Source: Kiritimatiellota bacterium B12222 (lineage in GTDB: Bacteria; Verrucomicrobiota; Kiritimatiellia; SS1-B-03-39; UBA6053). From it: a stretch of DNA of 64,000 nt. The notes below the pieces were generated by a model, which was not told the DNA's origin, searched no databases, and was given only the letters and a program-made list of their open reading frames with translations. This document shows positions 8,660-18,100 of this stretch, piece after piece (positions within the stretch are counted from its first letter, which is position 1; the number at the start of each line of letters is the position of its first letter). Location: contig CP120722.1 in the NCBI GenBank assembly GCA_029719485.1, positions 2,728,001 through 2,792,000 on the forward strand. The letters are read 5' to 3'. The position numbers were made by a program, and so were the translations under genes.

Positions 8660-9523
8660 ATGGCTGCATCCCACGAACTTAGTCCTGCTCAAAAAGATTT
8701 ATTGAAAGCCCCTGCGTATAAAATGGCGTTTAAAGATCCTGAACTGATGGATAGGGATGAGTTGCGTCCCGTACGCTTGCTTTTAGAATTGCAGAAACCT
8801 GAATTGGCAATGCAGGATCAACATATTGAGTCTACCATTGTCGTATTTGGTAGTGCACGAACACTGCCTCCGGATGTCGCCGAAGCGCATTTGACCGCTG
8901 CACAACATGCACTGGCTGAAAATCCATCGGATCCTTTGCTTAATCGTGCGGTTCGGGTTGCGGTCAAAAAGTTAGAACATTCTTCGTATTACAAAACGGC
9001 GAGAGATTTCGCGGCCTTGGTGTCATCCCACTGTCAAAATAACGAAAAGTGTAACCATGTGATCATCACTGGGGGAGGGCCGGGCATTATGGAGGCGGGT
9101 AATCGTGGTGCCTTTGATGTAGGAGCCAAAAGTATTGGACTCAATATTGAATTACCTTTCGAGCAAGCGCCCAATGCTTACGTCAGTCCCGAATTGTGTT
9201 TTAACTTCCATTATTTTGCCATTCGGAAGATGCATTTTTTAATGCGTGCACAAGCCTTGGTGGCCTTTCCTGGAGGATTTGGAACCATGGACGAACTTTT
9301 TGAAAGTCTGACCTTAATTCAAACCCGGACGGTAAGTCCCATACCTGTCATTTTGGTAGGACGGAATTTTTGGGAACGCATTCTGGATTTTGACGCTTTA
9401 GTTGATGAAGGCGTGATCAGTCCGCAAGATTTAGATCTGATACATTTTGCTGAAAGCCCAGACGAAATCTGGAGTTATATTCATAATGAAGACCCTCAAG
9501 AACCCCAAATTGATTTAGATTAA
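8660..9523 (+). CDS. LOG family protein (lysine decarboxylase-like, nucleotide 5'-monophosphate phosphoribohydrolase)
   Basis: 287 residues with the LOG/TIGR00730 signatures GGGPGIMEAGNRGA and PGGFGTMDELFE, which bind nucleotide phosphate and carry the catalytic Arg/Glu. Family members cleave AMP or cytokinin ribotides to base plus ribose 5-phosphate. True lysine decarboxylase activity is not expected. It has a longer N-terminal helical region (about 100 residues) than short LOG proteins. The ATG at 8660 is fixed by a strong AAGGAG site at 8648-8653. It stands 86 bases after hemH and is convergent with pabBC. Its physiological substrate here is unknown. Confidence 0.88.
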   Translation: MAASHELSPAQKDLLKAPAYKMAFKDPELMDRDELRPVRLLLELQKPELAMQDQHIESTIVVFGSARTLPPDVAEAHLTAAQHALAENPSDPLLNRAVRVAVKKLEHSSYYKTARDFAALVSSHCQNNEKCNHVIITGGGPGIMEAGNRGAFDVGAKSIGLNIELPFEQAPNAYVSPELCFNFHYFAIRKMHFLMRAQALVAFPGGFGTMDELFESLTLIQTRTVSPIPVILVGRNFWERILDFDALVDEGVISPQDLDLIHFAESPDEIWSYIHNEDPQEPQIDLD

Positions 9524-9616
9524 TGACCCTCTATTTTTTTGTAAAATAGAAGCTCAAGATCTAGCGCCCTTAGATGAGTTTACCTGCTACGTATCTTTAA
9601 AAGGGTCGTAGCCGAT

Positions 9617-11320
9617 TTATCTGATCCACTCCATCTTTACTTTACCACGCAAGGCGTTGAGTAAATAGAGTTGATCCGCCTGCTCCAGGTCTTTCGGTCG
9701 GCATATTTTTTCTTGCAGGCTGCCTTTTGCTAAGGCGGCTGCGCGAGCGACCCCAGGGAGTAATCCAGAGTCTCGTAGCGGGGTGTAGGCCTGACCATCT
9801 TTCTCCCAGACCAGATTGCCAATTGTGAATTCCATGCATTCGCCATGTTCATTGATGAGTAGTGTTTCATCAACATCTGCACAGCGTTTACGAGCTTCAT
9901 TATAGAGGTCACGTCGGGTGGTTTTGTGTTTTAAACTTTCGTTTTGAGAGGAAGTAATTTGAGTGTCGAGGCGAAAACTCATGAGAGATTTGTTCACGGG
10001 GCAAGGACTACAACATATGTTAAGCTGCCCCTCGATGGATAACGTTATTCGTACTTTTTGAACTTCGTGAACCTCGAGCATTTGAATTTCAGCCTCTAAA
10101 GCTTTCGTATCTAATTCGAAGCCTAAGCTGGCCGCAGAATTCACTAAGCGTTGCCGATGATAGGGCCACAACGGAATACCGATGACGGGTTCTGCGCGCA
10201 TGGTTTCGATTAAGTGATATGGTGTTGCACGATGTTTGAGTACCGCAGTTTTCAACAAACTCTCTTTATATTCATCTTGGGGATCACTGTCCCAAACAAT
10301 TCCACATCCACTATGATAGCGAAGAGTATTCGTTTGTTTGTTTAAGATCGCCGTACGAATGGCGACATTAAATTCACTAACGCCATCCGCATAAAAGCCT
10401 CCAATGGCTCCCGTATAAATTCCCCGGGGAGCGTTTTCTAAATGACGAATCCACTCCATGGTTTTGCGTTTAGGGGCTCCCGTAATTGAAGCACAAGGAA
10501 AGAGTGCGCACAACCAATCTACAGGGGATGTGCTCCCCCTTGCGGTGACCGTGGACGTCATTTGAACCACACTAGGATATGATTCAATTTCAAATAAGGG
10601 ATCGGCTTTGACCGAGCCCTTCATGGCAATTTTCCCGAGATCATTACGTATCATATCCACGATCATGATATTCTCAGATCTATTTTTAATCGAGGCTTCC
10701 AATTCAAATTCTGCCCCAGGTTTTGCAGTACCTTTCATGGGTTTGCACATAATTTCAGAACCTTCATGTCTGAAAAAACGTTCAGGTGACGCACAGATGA
10801 CCGTTTGGTCTGCTTCTTCAATATAGGCCTGATGTTTTGCAGCTTGGGCCTGTCGAAGTTTTCTGAATAAAGCCCAGGTTTCCCCGTCCAGGGTGCCACT
10901 GAAGGGGTAGGTGAAATTGACTTGGTAGGTTTCTCCATTAGCTATAGCCTGATGAATAGAATGGATGGCATTCATAAAGTCCGCTTCTGAAACTTCTGGC
11001 TCTAAATGAGTAGTTGCCGCTTCAGAAACAGTGCGTGGAGGCAATCCAAGGTGTTCCGTTCGATATAGGGTGAACCTGAGCAAAGGGGAACCATGAGGGA
11101 GAGGATAGGTTTGTAAGTGTGGGTCGAAACCAGGAGCTGCTTCATACGCAATCCATCCCACAGCATGTAAACCCTGTCTGGCAGCGGCTTCAAGTCGACG
11201 AAGTGTAGGAATTACTTCATGGTATTCAGCAGTTTCCAACAGTTCAACCACATCGGAATACCATACCCAACGGGCATTTCCTTGTTTGTCGGTTCTTTGA
11301 ATGGCATGGAAGGGAGTCAT
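9617..11320 (-). CDS. pabBC: Fused aminodeoxychorismate synthase component I / aminodeoxychorismate lyase
   Basis: 567 residues. Residues 1-350 are the chorismate-binding PabB domain (ICASPERFF, KPMKGTAKPG, MIVDMIRNDLG, FPCASITGAPK, YTGAIGGFY, VAIRTA). Residues about 365-567 are a class IV PLP-dependent aminotransferase-fold domain matching PabC, with the likely PLP lysine in HKTTRRDLYNEAR and LLPGVAR near the end. Together they convert chorismate and ammonia to p-aminobenzoate for folate. The glutaminase PabA is not in the window. Fusions of this kind occur in many bacteria. The gene lies close to thyA and folA, a folate neighbourhood, though on the opposite strand. Confidence 0.93.
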   Translation of the reverse strand: MTPFHAIQRTDKQGNARWVWYSDVVELLETAEYHEVIPTLRRLEAAARQGLHAVGWIAYEAAPGFDPHLQTYPLPHGSPLLRFTLYRTEHLGLPPRTVSEAATTHLEPEVSEADFMNAIHSIHQAIANGETYQVNFTYPFSGTLDGETWALFRKLRQAQAAKHQAYIEEADQTVICASPERFFRHEGSEIMCKPMKGTAKPGAEFELEASIKNRSENIMIVDMIRNDLGKIAMKGSVKADPLFEIESYPSVVQMTSTVTARGSTSPVDWLCALFPCASITGAPKRKTMEWIRHLENAPRGIYTGAIGGFYADGVSEFNVAIRTAILNKQTNTLRYHSGCGIVWDSDPQDEYKESLLKTAVLKHRATPYHLIETMRAEPVIGIPLWPYHRQRLVNSAASLGFELDTKALEAEIQMLEVHEVQKVRITLSIEGQLNICCSPCPVNKSLMSFRLDTQITSSQNESLKHKTTRRDLYNEARKRCADVDETLLINEHGECMEFTIGNLVWEKDGQAYTPLRDSGLLPGVARAAALAKGSLQEKICRPKDLEQADQLYLLNALRGKVKMEWIR

Positions 11321-11445
11321 AGGCTGTCTACCTCACCAACTTCCAGGACTTAGTCAAGGAAATGGGTGAATTGTGATGAGTTCTTGTGTGCTCCTGCTAT
11401 ATGAAAATTAACCCCAATGTCCTAAACGTCTAAATCCAAGTAAAT

Positions 11446-11664
11446 ATGAACGCCGAACTAAGAAAACGAATGATCCAGGTTTGTGATCAAAAAATCGCGC
11501 GTAAAGGGGACCAAGTGGGTCTCTCTTTCTATGCCTTTTTCGCGAATAAAAATGACGATCCTAAAGCCCTCATGGAAGTGGCCACTTGGTGGATTCAAAC
11601 GCATCAATTGGATCATTTTGTTCAAGCAAAGTTGATCAAAGAAATGGTAATATCAGGAGACTAA
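11446..11664 (+). CDS. Small conserved protein, possibly DUF6500 family
   Basis: 72 residues, soluble and helical, with a distinct motif GLSFYAFFANKNDDP and a conserved-looking ATWWI segment. From memory this resembles a short uncharacterised family (DUF6500), but I cannot verify that. No function is known. It precedes thyA by 75 bases on the same strand and could be co-transcribed with the thyA-folA pair. Its composition matches its neighbours. Confidence 0.7.
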   Translation: MNAELRKRMIQVCDQKIARKGDQVGLSFYAFFANKNDDPKALMEVATWWIQTHQLDHFVQAKLIKEMVISGD

Positions 11665-11739
11665 TTCCCGATAAAGAAGGCGGAAGCCTAAAGGGCAAAT
11701 TAGATTGAAGATTGAGACTTAAGTAGCTAACGGTAGGCG

Positions 11740-12534
11740 ATGAAAGCATATTTGGATCTTCTCCAACACATTTTAGATCATGGCATTGATAAAGATGACC
11801 GCACCGGTACCGGTACGCTGAGCTGTTTTGGCTATCAGATGCGCTATAATTTAGCGGAGGGGTTTCCGATGGTTACCACCAAAAAATTACATACCCGATC
11901 GATCATTCATGAACTGTTGTGGTTCATCCAAGGAGATACCAATGTGGGGTATTTACAAGAGAACAAAGTTCGCATTTGGAATGAATGGGCCGATGAAAAT
12001 GGGGATTTAGGTCCTGTTTATGGCAAACAATGGCGTTCGTGGGGAGCACCTAATGGGAAAAGTATCGATCAACTTCATTGGGTCGAAAACGAAATTCGTA
12101 CTAATCCTGATTCGCGTCGTTTGATGGTGAGCGCATGGAATGTAGGGGAACTCGATCAAATGGCGTTGATGCCATGCCATGCGTTGTTTCAATTTTATGT
12201 GGCAGAGGGCAAATTGAGTTGCCAACTGTATCAACGAAGTGCTGATGTGTTTCTCGGGGTTCCATTTAACATTGCAAGTTATGCTTTGTTAACCTGTATG
12301 ATGGCTCAGGTGACAGGATACGAACCCGGAGATTTTGTTCATACCTTAGGGGATGCGCATTTATACAAAAATCATTTAGATCAAGCACGTTTGCAATTAA
12401 CGAGAAAACCCTATCCCTTGCCTCAGTTAAACTTAAATCCCCTGCGGAAATCGCTGCCTGAATTTATTTTTGAGGACATCTCCATAGAAAATTACGAATC
12501 ACATCCACATATTATGGCAGAGGTTTCCGTATGA
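11740..12534 (+). CDS. thyA: Thymidylate synthase
   Basis: Methylates dUMP to dTMP with methylenetetrahydrofolate, yielding dihydrofolate. The length of 264 residues and the nucleophile Cys146 ([11 protein letters not shown]) match the E. coli enzyme exactly. The substrate motifs [29 protein letters not shown] and ENYESHP are present. It overlaps folA by four bases (ATGA), so the enzyme that consumes the dihydrofolate product is translationally coupled. Confidence 0.98.
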   Translation: MKAYLDLLQHILDHGIDKDDRTGTGTLSCFGYQMRYNLAEGFPMVTTKKLHTRSIIHELLWFIQGDTNVGYLQENKVRIWNEWADENGDLGPVYGKQWRSWGAPNGKSIDQLHWVENEIRTNPDSRRLMVSAWNVGELDQMALMPCHALFQFYVAEGKLSCQLYQRSADVFLGVPFNIASYALLTCMMAQVTGYEPGDFVHTLGDAHLYKNHLDQARLQLTRKPYPLPQLNLNPLRKSLPEFIFEDISIENYESHPHIMAEVSV

Positions 12535-13040
12535 ATGAAACCGAATGGGTCATGATCGTGGCCATGGACCGACAGCAGGTCATCGGGAAGCATAATCAAT
12601 TGCCGTGGAAATTATCTGCTGATTTAAAGAAGTTTAAAGAAATTACACTCGGATCTCCCATTTTGATGGGACGCAAAACATGGAACTCCATTGGACGTCC
12701 ACTGCCGGGACGGCAGAATTTAGTTTTAACTCGTCAATTAGATTTCATCGCTACAGGGGCCGAAGTGGTTCATACGCTTTCAGAAGCAGAGGCGAAAGTC
12801 CAAGGGGCTCGACGTCTATTTGTGATTGGTGGTGAAGAAATTTATCGACTATGTCTACCCCAGGCGCAACGTCTTTACATCACGCATGTGGAAACGGATG
12901 TTGAGGGAGGAGATGCTTTTTTCCCGGAGTGGAATCTCTCTGACTATCAAGAAATCGGCTGTGAGCATTTTCATGCAGATGAAAAAAACGAATTTGACTT
13001 CAGGTTTGTAGAATATGCCAAGAAAAGTTCAGATAGCTGA
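12531..13040 (+). CDS. folA: Dihydrofolate reductase
   Basis: Reduces dihydrofolate to tetrahydrofolate with NADPH. 169 residues with the usual motifs: [19 protein letters not shown] (substrate and NADPH binding), [17 protein letters not shown] and FVIGGEEIY. It is coupled to thyA by a four-base overlap, and its 3' end overlaps the next flavoprotein gene by 26 bases. Confidence 0.97.
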   Translation: MNETEWVMIVAMDRQQVIGKHNQLPWKLSADLKKFKEITLGSPILMGRKTWNSIGRPLPGRQNLVLTRQLDFIATGAEVVHTLSEAEAKVQGARRLFVIGGEEIYRLCLPQAQRLYITHVETDVEGGDAFFPEWNLSDYQEIGCEHFHADEKNEFDFRFVEYAKKSSDS

Positions 13041-13701
13041 TGCCCCACCTCAGCTAATTGCAGAGGTGATCTCCAACCGCTGTATCGGCGATGAGGTTTA
13101 TGTCATTGGACTTCGTTGCACCCAGATTCAACATTGGATTCCTGGCGATTGCATTGCGGTTTATAAGGAAGATGCGAGTGGTGTAAGTCGTCCCTATAGT
13201 CTAAGTGGCGATGCCAGAACGGAGAGGTTAGAACTTTGGGTGCGACGGTTTACAGCTGGTGTGGTGAGCGATGAGCTCACCCGTAAACGGGTAGGGGATA
13301 CACTCAAAATCAGTCCCCCCTTTGGCTGGTTTCGACCAGCAGAGCCTAAAGAAAGTGATCAACTCTATTTTGCTACAGGGACAGGTATTTCTCCCTTTTT
13401 AGCTGCAATCCGATCAGGCATGGCTGCACCCCGGAAAATATATTGGGGTTTGAGAGAGCCACTTGTGGAGACAGATTTCCCTGCAAACGTTGCCATAGAA
13501 TATTGTTTAAGTCGTCGTGGGCCTGCTCCGCGACGGGTGACGGATGTCTTAGATCAGGTGGAGTATCACGACGAGACTCACATCTATGCCTGTGGCCTCG
13601 ACCAGATGATTGAAACGGTCCTGGGGTACTTTGCAGATAAAGGAATCCCGGCGCAACGATTGCACCGGGAATGTTTTTTCACTGCTAAAGTAGACGCTTA
13701 G
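13015..13701 (+). CDS. Ferredoxin-NADP reductase-like FAD/NAD(P)H oxidoreductase
   Basis: 228 residues in two parts: a FAD-binding barrel with the SRPYSLSG motif (RxYS binds flavin) and an NAD-binding domain with FATGTGISPF and the CG motif YACGLDQMI near the C-terminus. The family moves electrons between NAD(P)H and ferredoxin, flavodoxin or another carrier. No Fe-S domain is fused. The start lies inside folA (26-base overlap), suggesting one operon thyA-folA-this gene, so it may supply or balance reductant. It ends four bases into the convergent BI-1 gene. A second gene of the same superfamily lies at 14.4-15.1 kb. Confidence 0.85.
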   Translation: MPRKVQIADAPPQLIAEVISNRCIGDEVYVIGLRCTQIQHWIPGDCIAVYKEDASGVSRPYSLSGDARTERLELWVRRFTAGVVSDELTRKRVGDTLKISPPFGWFRPAEPKESDQLYFATGTGISPFLAAIRSGMAAPRKIYWGLREPLVETDFPANVAIEYCLSRRGPAPRRVTDVLDQVEYHDETHIYACGLDQMIETVLGYFADKGIPAQRLHRECFFTAKVDA

Positions 13702-14402
13702 TCCCGAAGGCGCATCAATAGATTCAAGATATACCAAAAGAGCAGGGCCACAGAGGCAAATAAAGACAGACTGGCAGCCACGTATTGATCAGTACGATAA
13801 TGAAGCATCACATTAGAGGTGTCACGCAAAATGGCACCGGTGGCAAATAAGATCATGAGTGCAGAAAAGAGCAGACCTAAATCAAAGCCAATTACAATGC
13901 TGAACACAATCACCCCAAGGGCGACAAAACCGGCAATGGTTAAAATAGGGGTGAGGAAATTAAAATCCTTCCGGGTGAGGAAGACAATTGTGGTCAATCC
14001 TGCAAGCATGAGGCCCGTCATTAATCCAGCCTGCGCGATAATTCCGGGATACTGAAGTTGTGCAATCATCAGAATGGGAACAAAAATAATTGCTTCGGCC
14101 ACAGTATAGAGAGCCAAACCGGCATATTGTTTTCCCAAAGAGGTCCCCGAAAAGGCCCATTTATTGGCCAACATGGAAACGCCCATAAACATCCCCATGA
14201 CGATCAGCCATGAGTATTTACCCGAGAACATCAGTTGGGTGAGTTGTGCGGCCAAGGGCGTGCTTAAAATGAAGCCCGTAATTCCTACAAAAACCAAGAT
14301 GGCACCGGCCAAATGTGAATAGGTTTGACGGATAAATGAGGCGCGCGTTTCCGGAGAAGCGGAAGACACCATGGTCGGATAAGTTTGGTCTTGGGTATTC
14401 AT
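13698..14402 (-). CDS. BI-1 / YccA-like membrane protein (Bax inhibitor-1 family)
   Basis: 234 residues with seven predicted membrane helices and the TMBIM/UPF0005 pattern (TYSHLAGAILVFVGITGF, AGLALYTVAEAIIFVPIL, FDLGLLFSALMILFATG). Family members are proton- or calcium-leak channels, and E. coli YccA also modulates FtsH. The N-terminal 25 residues are polar and cytosolic. It overlaps the upstream flavoprotein gene by four bases (ATGA), so the pair is translationally coupled. The function in this organism is not known. Confidence 0.9.
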   Translation of the reverse strand: MNTQDQTYPTMVSSASPETRASFIRQTYSHLAGAILVFVGITGFILSTPLAAQLTQLMFSGKYSWLIVMGMFMGVSMLANKWAFSGTSLGKQYAGLALYTVAEAIIFVPILMIAQLQYPGIIAQAGLMTGLMLAGLTTIVFLTRKDFNFLTPILTIAGFVALGVIVFSIVIGFDLGLLFSALMILFATGAILRDTSNVMLHYRTDQYVAASLSLFASVALLFWYILNLLMRLRD

Positions 14403-15082
14403 GTGTTTGTTGGGGTGGTTTCAAGTTCGTCGTAGGCCCGATAATAATAGGGCTCGTGAAAAATATCAATCTTGTTCACTCCGCGTTCAATCAAGATCTC
14501 TTCAGCCTCGTAGATCATTTCATTGGCGCCACAGAGATAATAGGCTGCATCTTGAGGAAGGGTTAATTGACGTAAGGCTTCGGTAAGCCTTCCGGTTTTC
14601 CCTTGAAAGGCTTCTTGAGAGCAAAAGGGAAGGTACGTAATCGCATCCATTTCTTCTCTAAAATACAGGTCTTCAGGATAACGTACCCCATGCAGAAGGG
14701 TGAGGGATAGATTTGGATAACTACGCATAAAAGCCCGACAAGGCGAAATCCCAGTCCCCGTCGCACAAAAGATCACGGGATGTTCAGGATTACGTAGTGT
14801 AAAGCGACCATAAGGACCTTGTACAGGAATGATATCTCCACATTTTTGAGCTTTCAAATGTGGGGTTACCGCTCCGTGAGGAATATGACGATAGATCACA
14901 TCCAAGGTCTCATCTTGTTCTCCGGAAGCGATGGTGTAGTCGCGTTGATCTAAAGGATCCGCACCACAAAGGCTAATAAGCTGGCCTGCTTGCCAATTCC
15001 ATTGGGGGCGTTCCATGCGTAGAAGCCACGCATCTCTTCCCATGGGGGCATGTTCAAGAATTTTTAAACGTTCGGTAGACAT
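14399..15082 (-). CDS. FAD/NAD(P)H oxidoreductase, flavin reductase/ferredoxin reductase family
   Basis: 227 residues with the same architecture as the protein at 13.0-13.7 kb: flavin motif QRDYTIAS (RxYT), nucleotide motif CATGTGISPCRAF and CG motif YYLCGANEMI. There is no 2Fe-2S domain. The electron acceptor is unknown. It is coupled to the BI-1 gene by an ATGA overlap, so it may act with that membrane protein, which is inference. The polar C-terminal tail (ELETTPTNT) is outside the family core. Confidence 0.83.
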   Translation of the reverse strand: MSTERLKILEHAPMGRDAWLLRMERPQWNWQAGQLISLCGADPLDQRDYTIASGEQDETLDVIYRHIPHGAVTPHLKAQKCGDIIPVQGPYGRFTLRNPEHPVIFCATGTGISPCRAFMRSYPNLSLTLLHGVRYPEDLYFREEMDAITYLPFCSQEAFQGKTGRLTEALRQLTLPQDAAYYLCGANEMIYEAEEILIERGVNKIDIFHEPYYYRAYDELETTPTNT

Positions 15083-15125
15083 GCGGTCTGCTTAAAGCAA
15101 ACAAACCGCAGAGGCAAGTCCTCGC

Positions 15126-18100
15126 TTACTTTCCAGATTTCTTATCTTTCACATTACCGAACAGAGATTTAGCAAATTTACTCCGACTGTCCCCTTTGGG
15201 CAGGACTTTCGCAGACGCGGTAGATGAGGTCCGTTGTGCGCTTTTTCCAGGTTTACTACTTACATCTTTACCTTGTTTGTTTGGACTGGGGACTCCGCGT
15301 CCAAAACTACGGAGGGGAGTGACGGGTCTGGATGCTTCTGAGCCGGGTGCCGCATTACCATTAAGGGTACTTTTGCTGCTATCCTCATCGGCTTCAAGTC
15401 CCGCTTGGGATTTGTATTTATTTACTTCCTGAATCAAGGCGTCAATTTTATCATCCTTGGCCTTCATTTTACCCATGAAGCTTGCCGCATCCATAATGGT
15501 ACTTTTGGCTTGGGCTAAATCACGATTCAATGAAGCTTTGCGTTGTTCCAGCTCCTCAATTTCATCCATGAGGTTGAGACCTTCTTCTGTCATCTCTTTG
15601 GCAACGGTATCACTTAATTGTTGTTTAAGGTCCTGATTTTCTTCACGTAACTGTGCGAGTTCGGGAAGGGACTTGGCCTTTTCTTCGGACTCTGCCAAAT
15701 CTTTACGCAATTGTTCATTTTTGGCAGCAACTTCACTGTTTTGTCGCATGAGTTCTTCACGTTCAACTTCAAGGCCTTCGACACGAGCTTCCAGAGATGC
15801 TGCGGTATCACCCGCTTTCTCGGTTTCATTCAGTCGATTCATCAAGGATTGAATTTCGGCTTCAGCTTTTTCTAAACGAACCTTAGCTTGATCACGTTCT
15901 TTTAGGGCATCACGCGCTTTTTGGTCGCTGTCGGAATTGCTTGAGGTTTGATGTTCAAGCTTTTCTTTCAACGCGAGGGTTTCATTTTTATATTTAGCTT
16001 CTAATTCTTTATAACGTGTTTCTGAAGAATTGGCTTTGCTTTGAAAATTCTGTAATTGAATTTTCAGTTCTTCCAGACTTTCTCTTTCCGTTTCCAAACT
16101 GGATTTGAGTGCAGAGATTTCGTCCTTATATTTAGAAGAGGCTTCATGAAGTTGAGAGCTGGTGCTTTTAGAGGTTTCAGCAAGTTCCGTTTCCAGTTTC
16201 TCAATGGTGGACTGCATGCCATTGATTTTCGTCTGATACGCTTCAGCTTCCCGAGTATCTTCAGGGGCTGAAATCATTTCTTCAATTTGATTTTGCAGCT
16301 CTTTGTTTTCTTTACGTACTTCCACCAAAGATTTTGCCGTTTTCTGCATTTGTTCGGCTGTAGAGTTTAACTGTTCGTAACTCTCTTCAGCTTCGCGTTC
16401 TGCTTTTGTCACTTTTTCACGGAGACGAACCGTTTCTTCACGTCCTTTTTCAGCAAGTTCTTTGGCGCTTTTTAAATCTTGGCTGATTTTATCTCTTTCG
16501 ACTTCAAGTTTTTCGATGTCAGAACGCGCTTCTCCTAATTCATTTTGGAGGGCGCTGAGAGTGGCGTCTGTTTCAAGTTTTTCTTCCCGAAGGGTATTCA
16601 GTTTGGATTCGAGTTCTTGACGTGCAGATTCCGTTTCCTCATAACGATCGGTTTGCGTGCGAACTTCCTGTTCCAGTTCACGAATTTTCGCATTATGGGC
16701 TGTGTTTTTTTCCTGCAGTTCAGAAACACGTTCCTGTAAATCATTCCGAGTTTTCTCTAGGGTTGTTTGCTGACGCTGTAAGGTTTCCAGACTCTCATTC
16801 TTATCTTCGAGTTCCATCTCTAGTTCATCAGATTTCTCTGTTAACTGAGTATTAACTCCATTAAGAATCTCCAGACGGTCCATTAACTCCTGACCCTCTT
16901 CCATCAGCCGAGCATGAATGGTTTCAAATTCAGTTTGCTGAATTAAGGCTTGATCCAGTTTCTTCTGAACTTCCTGTTTTTCGTTCTGCAGTTCAGATTT
17001 TTCAGTTTCTAACGTATTGTTTTTATCTGAGAGCGCGTTGTTGCTGTCTTTTTGACTCTTCACTTCTGCTTCAAGTGCAGTCAACTTCTCTTGGCTCTCT
17101 GAAATTTCAGTCGTTAAGTTGTCCCGTTCTGCCTGAAGAGCTGCTTTCGCGTCACTCAAATCACGCAAACGAGTTTGCACTTCATCCAATTGACCTTTAA
17201 AATCCTGGGCTTGAGCTTGAGCCTCAGCCAATTCAGCTTTTAAAGCTGCCTTGGCTTGTTCGGTTGCACTTTTACTGGAGTTTAAGTCCTTTAATTGTGC
17301 TTCAAGTGCTTCGTGGGCTGAATTTTTTTCGGCTAAAGTTTTTTCCAAATTCGATTTGGATTCAAGGGCTGTCTCAAGTTCTTTTTGTAAAGAGAGCTTG
17401 GCTTGTTGGGTGGACTCTTTGCTTAGGGTCAACTCCTCAAGTGACCGTTCCATTTCTTCGTATGCCTGAGCTTTTTCAGCGAGCGTACTTTCTATTGATG
17501 ATTTGGCGAGTTGAGCCGCTTCCAACTCTTCCTGTAAGGTGGCTTTTCCTTGCTCCAATCCTTTGAGCTGATCGTAGGTGTTTGAAAGCTTGGTGGTTAA
17601 AGCTTCAACTTTTTCACCCGTAGATATTTTTTGTTCTTCTAAACTTTGGATCTGTGCTTCCAGTTCCATTTTTTCTACTTCAGCTTTCTCAGCAATAGAA
17701 TGAACATTCTCAAGATCTTCCTTTAACCGGGTGACTTCTTCATTCCGTTGATCGGCGAGAGCCGCGGCCTCTTCACGCGCTTTTTTAACTTCGGTTAACT
17801 GTTGATGCAGACTATCTAAACTTTGCTGAAGGTCGGTAATTTTACTTTCTGATTCAGCTTTTTGTTCTTGGGCTTCTGCAACTTTCTGGGCTTCGGCTTC
17901 ACGTAAACTTTTTAATTCAGTCAATTCCGCTTCAAGAGCGACTTTACCCTCGATTGTCTGATCGGCTTTGGCTTGCAACTCTTTGATCTGATTATTTAAG
18001 ACTGCGAGTTGACTATTCGCTTTCTCAAGGTCTTCCGATTTGCGTTTTGCGTCTTCTTCTACTTCGGAGCGTTGGCCTTCCAAAGCTTCTTTTTCCGCAA

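Noticed and set aside
9530..9550. AT-rich hairpin (TCTATTTT/AAAATAGA) after the LOG gene
   Set aside because: All A/T-rich pairs and no T-tract follows, so it is not a convincing terminator.
17251..17566. Open frames opposite the coiled-coil gene, also at other points of 15.2-20.3 kb
   Set aside because: Biased Glu/Lys/Leu codons of the coil create Ser/Phe-rich open frames on the other strand; no ribosome sites or protein features.
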